NCBI GenBank assembly: GCA_030280995.1
Contig: JASXTE010000010.1
Location: forward strand, 27,272,823 to 27,336,822
Source: Hemileia vastatrix
Lineage: Eukaryota; Basidiomycota; Pucciniomycetes; Pucciniales; Zaghouaniaceae
Reading direction: 5' to 3'
DNA length: 64,000 bases
Made by a program: the position numbers and the translations under genes. Below the pieces are notes generated by a model. The model did no database searches. It saw nothing but the letters and a program-made list of their open reading frames with translations, and was not told where the DNA came from. Positions 63,675 to 64,000 of the stretch are shown piece after piece (positions within the stretch are counted from its first letter, which is position 1; each line of letters starts with the position of its first letter).

Positions 63675-64000
63675 CTCTCCCTTGCTGAGTAACTCATGGG
63701 ATATATGAAGTGTGTCGAGGTGCGTTCTCAGCTTGACGTGGTTGAGAGCTTTGGTGAGCATGTTGGCAGGCATTCTGTCTGTTGGCATATATGGGACGAT
63801 GAATATGTCGCTGTCGACTTGTTCTCGGATCCAGTGGAGAAAGATATCTAAGTGCTTAGTCCTGGCATGATATAGTGGATTTTTAGTGAGTGAAATGCAC
63901 CCCTGATTGTCGTTGAAGATTTGGATCGGCTTGGAGCATTGGTATTTTGGAATGTTGAGGTCTTGCAATAGGTGATTCAACCAAATTGCTTCCTGTCCAG
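63645..64000 (-). pseudogene. Element G, Ty1/copia RNase H C-terminus
   Basis: The minus strand encodes FNDNQGCISLTKNPLYHART, KHLDIFLHWIREQVDSD, VPYMPTDRMPANMLTKAL and a final helix, matching the last third of copia RNase H. It is open to the right window edge, where the rest of the element lies. The final residues (GECQTSTACAS) run past a purine tract into the LTR. Too little is visible to say whether it is functional. Confidence 0.85.

Overview
Kind of organism. The window is AT-rich and has no bacterial gene organisation, no rRNA or tRNA gene and no recognisable host gene. It is a nest of LTR retrotransposons. Short spliceosomal-type introns (82-96 nt, GT...AG), Zn2Cys6-like clusters (a fungal motif), Ty3/gypsy elements with a C-terminal chromodomain and Ty1/copia elements together point to a repeat-rich fungus. 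A basidiomycete is my best guess; that is inference.

Layout. Letters are my own labels. A (1-7403, minus): decayed Ty3/gypsy element cut by the left window edge. C (7578-38003, minus): chromovirus. C is split twice: D (8693-17840, minus), a younger chromovirus, sits inside C's 3' LTR with target-site duplication (TSD) TATAT; B (23175-35088, minus), a relative of A, sits inside C's gag-side region with TSD ATGT. 38004-40595 is an older chromovirus leader and LTR, broken by a solo LTR (38959-40249, TSD GTCAC). E (41104-54457, minus, TSD ACGT) is a 13.4 kb sister of B inserted in a degenerate minisatellite. 54840-55732 holds a fossil that looks like a non-LTR retrotransposon RNase H, broken by a second solo LTR (55733-56869, TSD CTTTC). 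F (57737 to beyond 62582, plus) is a Ty1/copia element, and G (63645-64000, minus) is the 3' end of another copia element running off the right edge.

How the A/B/E family works. In order: 5' LTR, primer-binding site matching the 3' end of tRNA-Lys, Gag with a CCHC knuckle, aspartic protease, a -1 frameshift site (heptamer TTTTTTA in A, TTTGGGG in E) just before the gag-PR stop, then RT, RNase H and integrase. B and E then carry about 4 kb between pol and the 3' LTR. That region holds, on the opposite strand, two-exon genes for small Zn2Cys6-like proteins (one in B, two paralogs in E) and many copies of a short hairpin repeat (AGTTTA plus a 4-bp stem and 6-nt loop) whose stem arms change together. 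The same hairpins lie inside the pol reading frame, where they encode peptides such as DLQQEVKL. The LTRs carry a cluster of CGG/CCG triplets, the kind of site Zn2Cys6 proteins usually bind. A retrotransposon carrying its own antisense regulator genes, with candidate binding sites, is the most interesting feature of the window.

State of decay. B has an almost intact pol but no knuckle or protease. E has intact gag-PR, but its pol carries four stops, all CGA to TGA, the pattern expected from deamination of methylated CpG. No element in the window looks fully autonomous.
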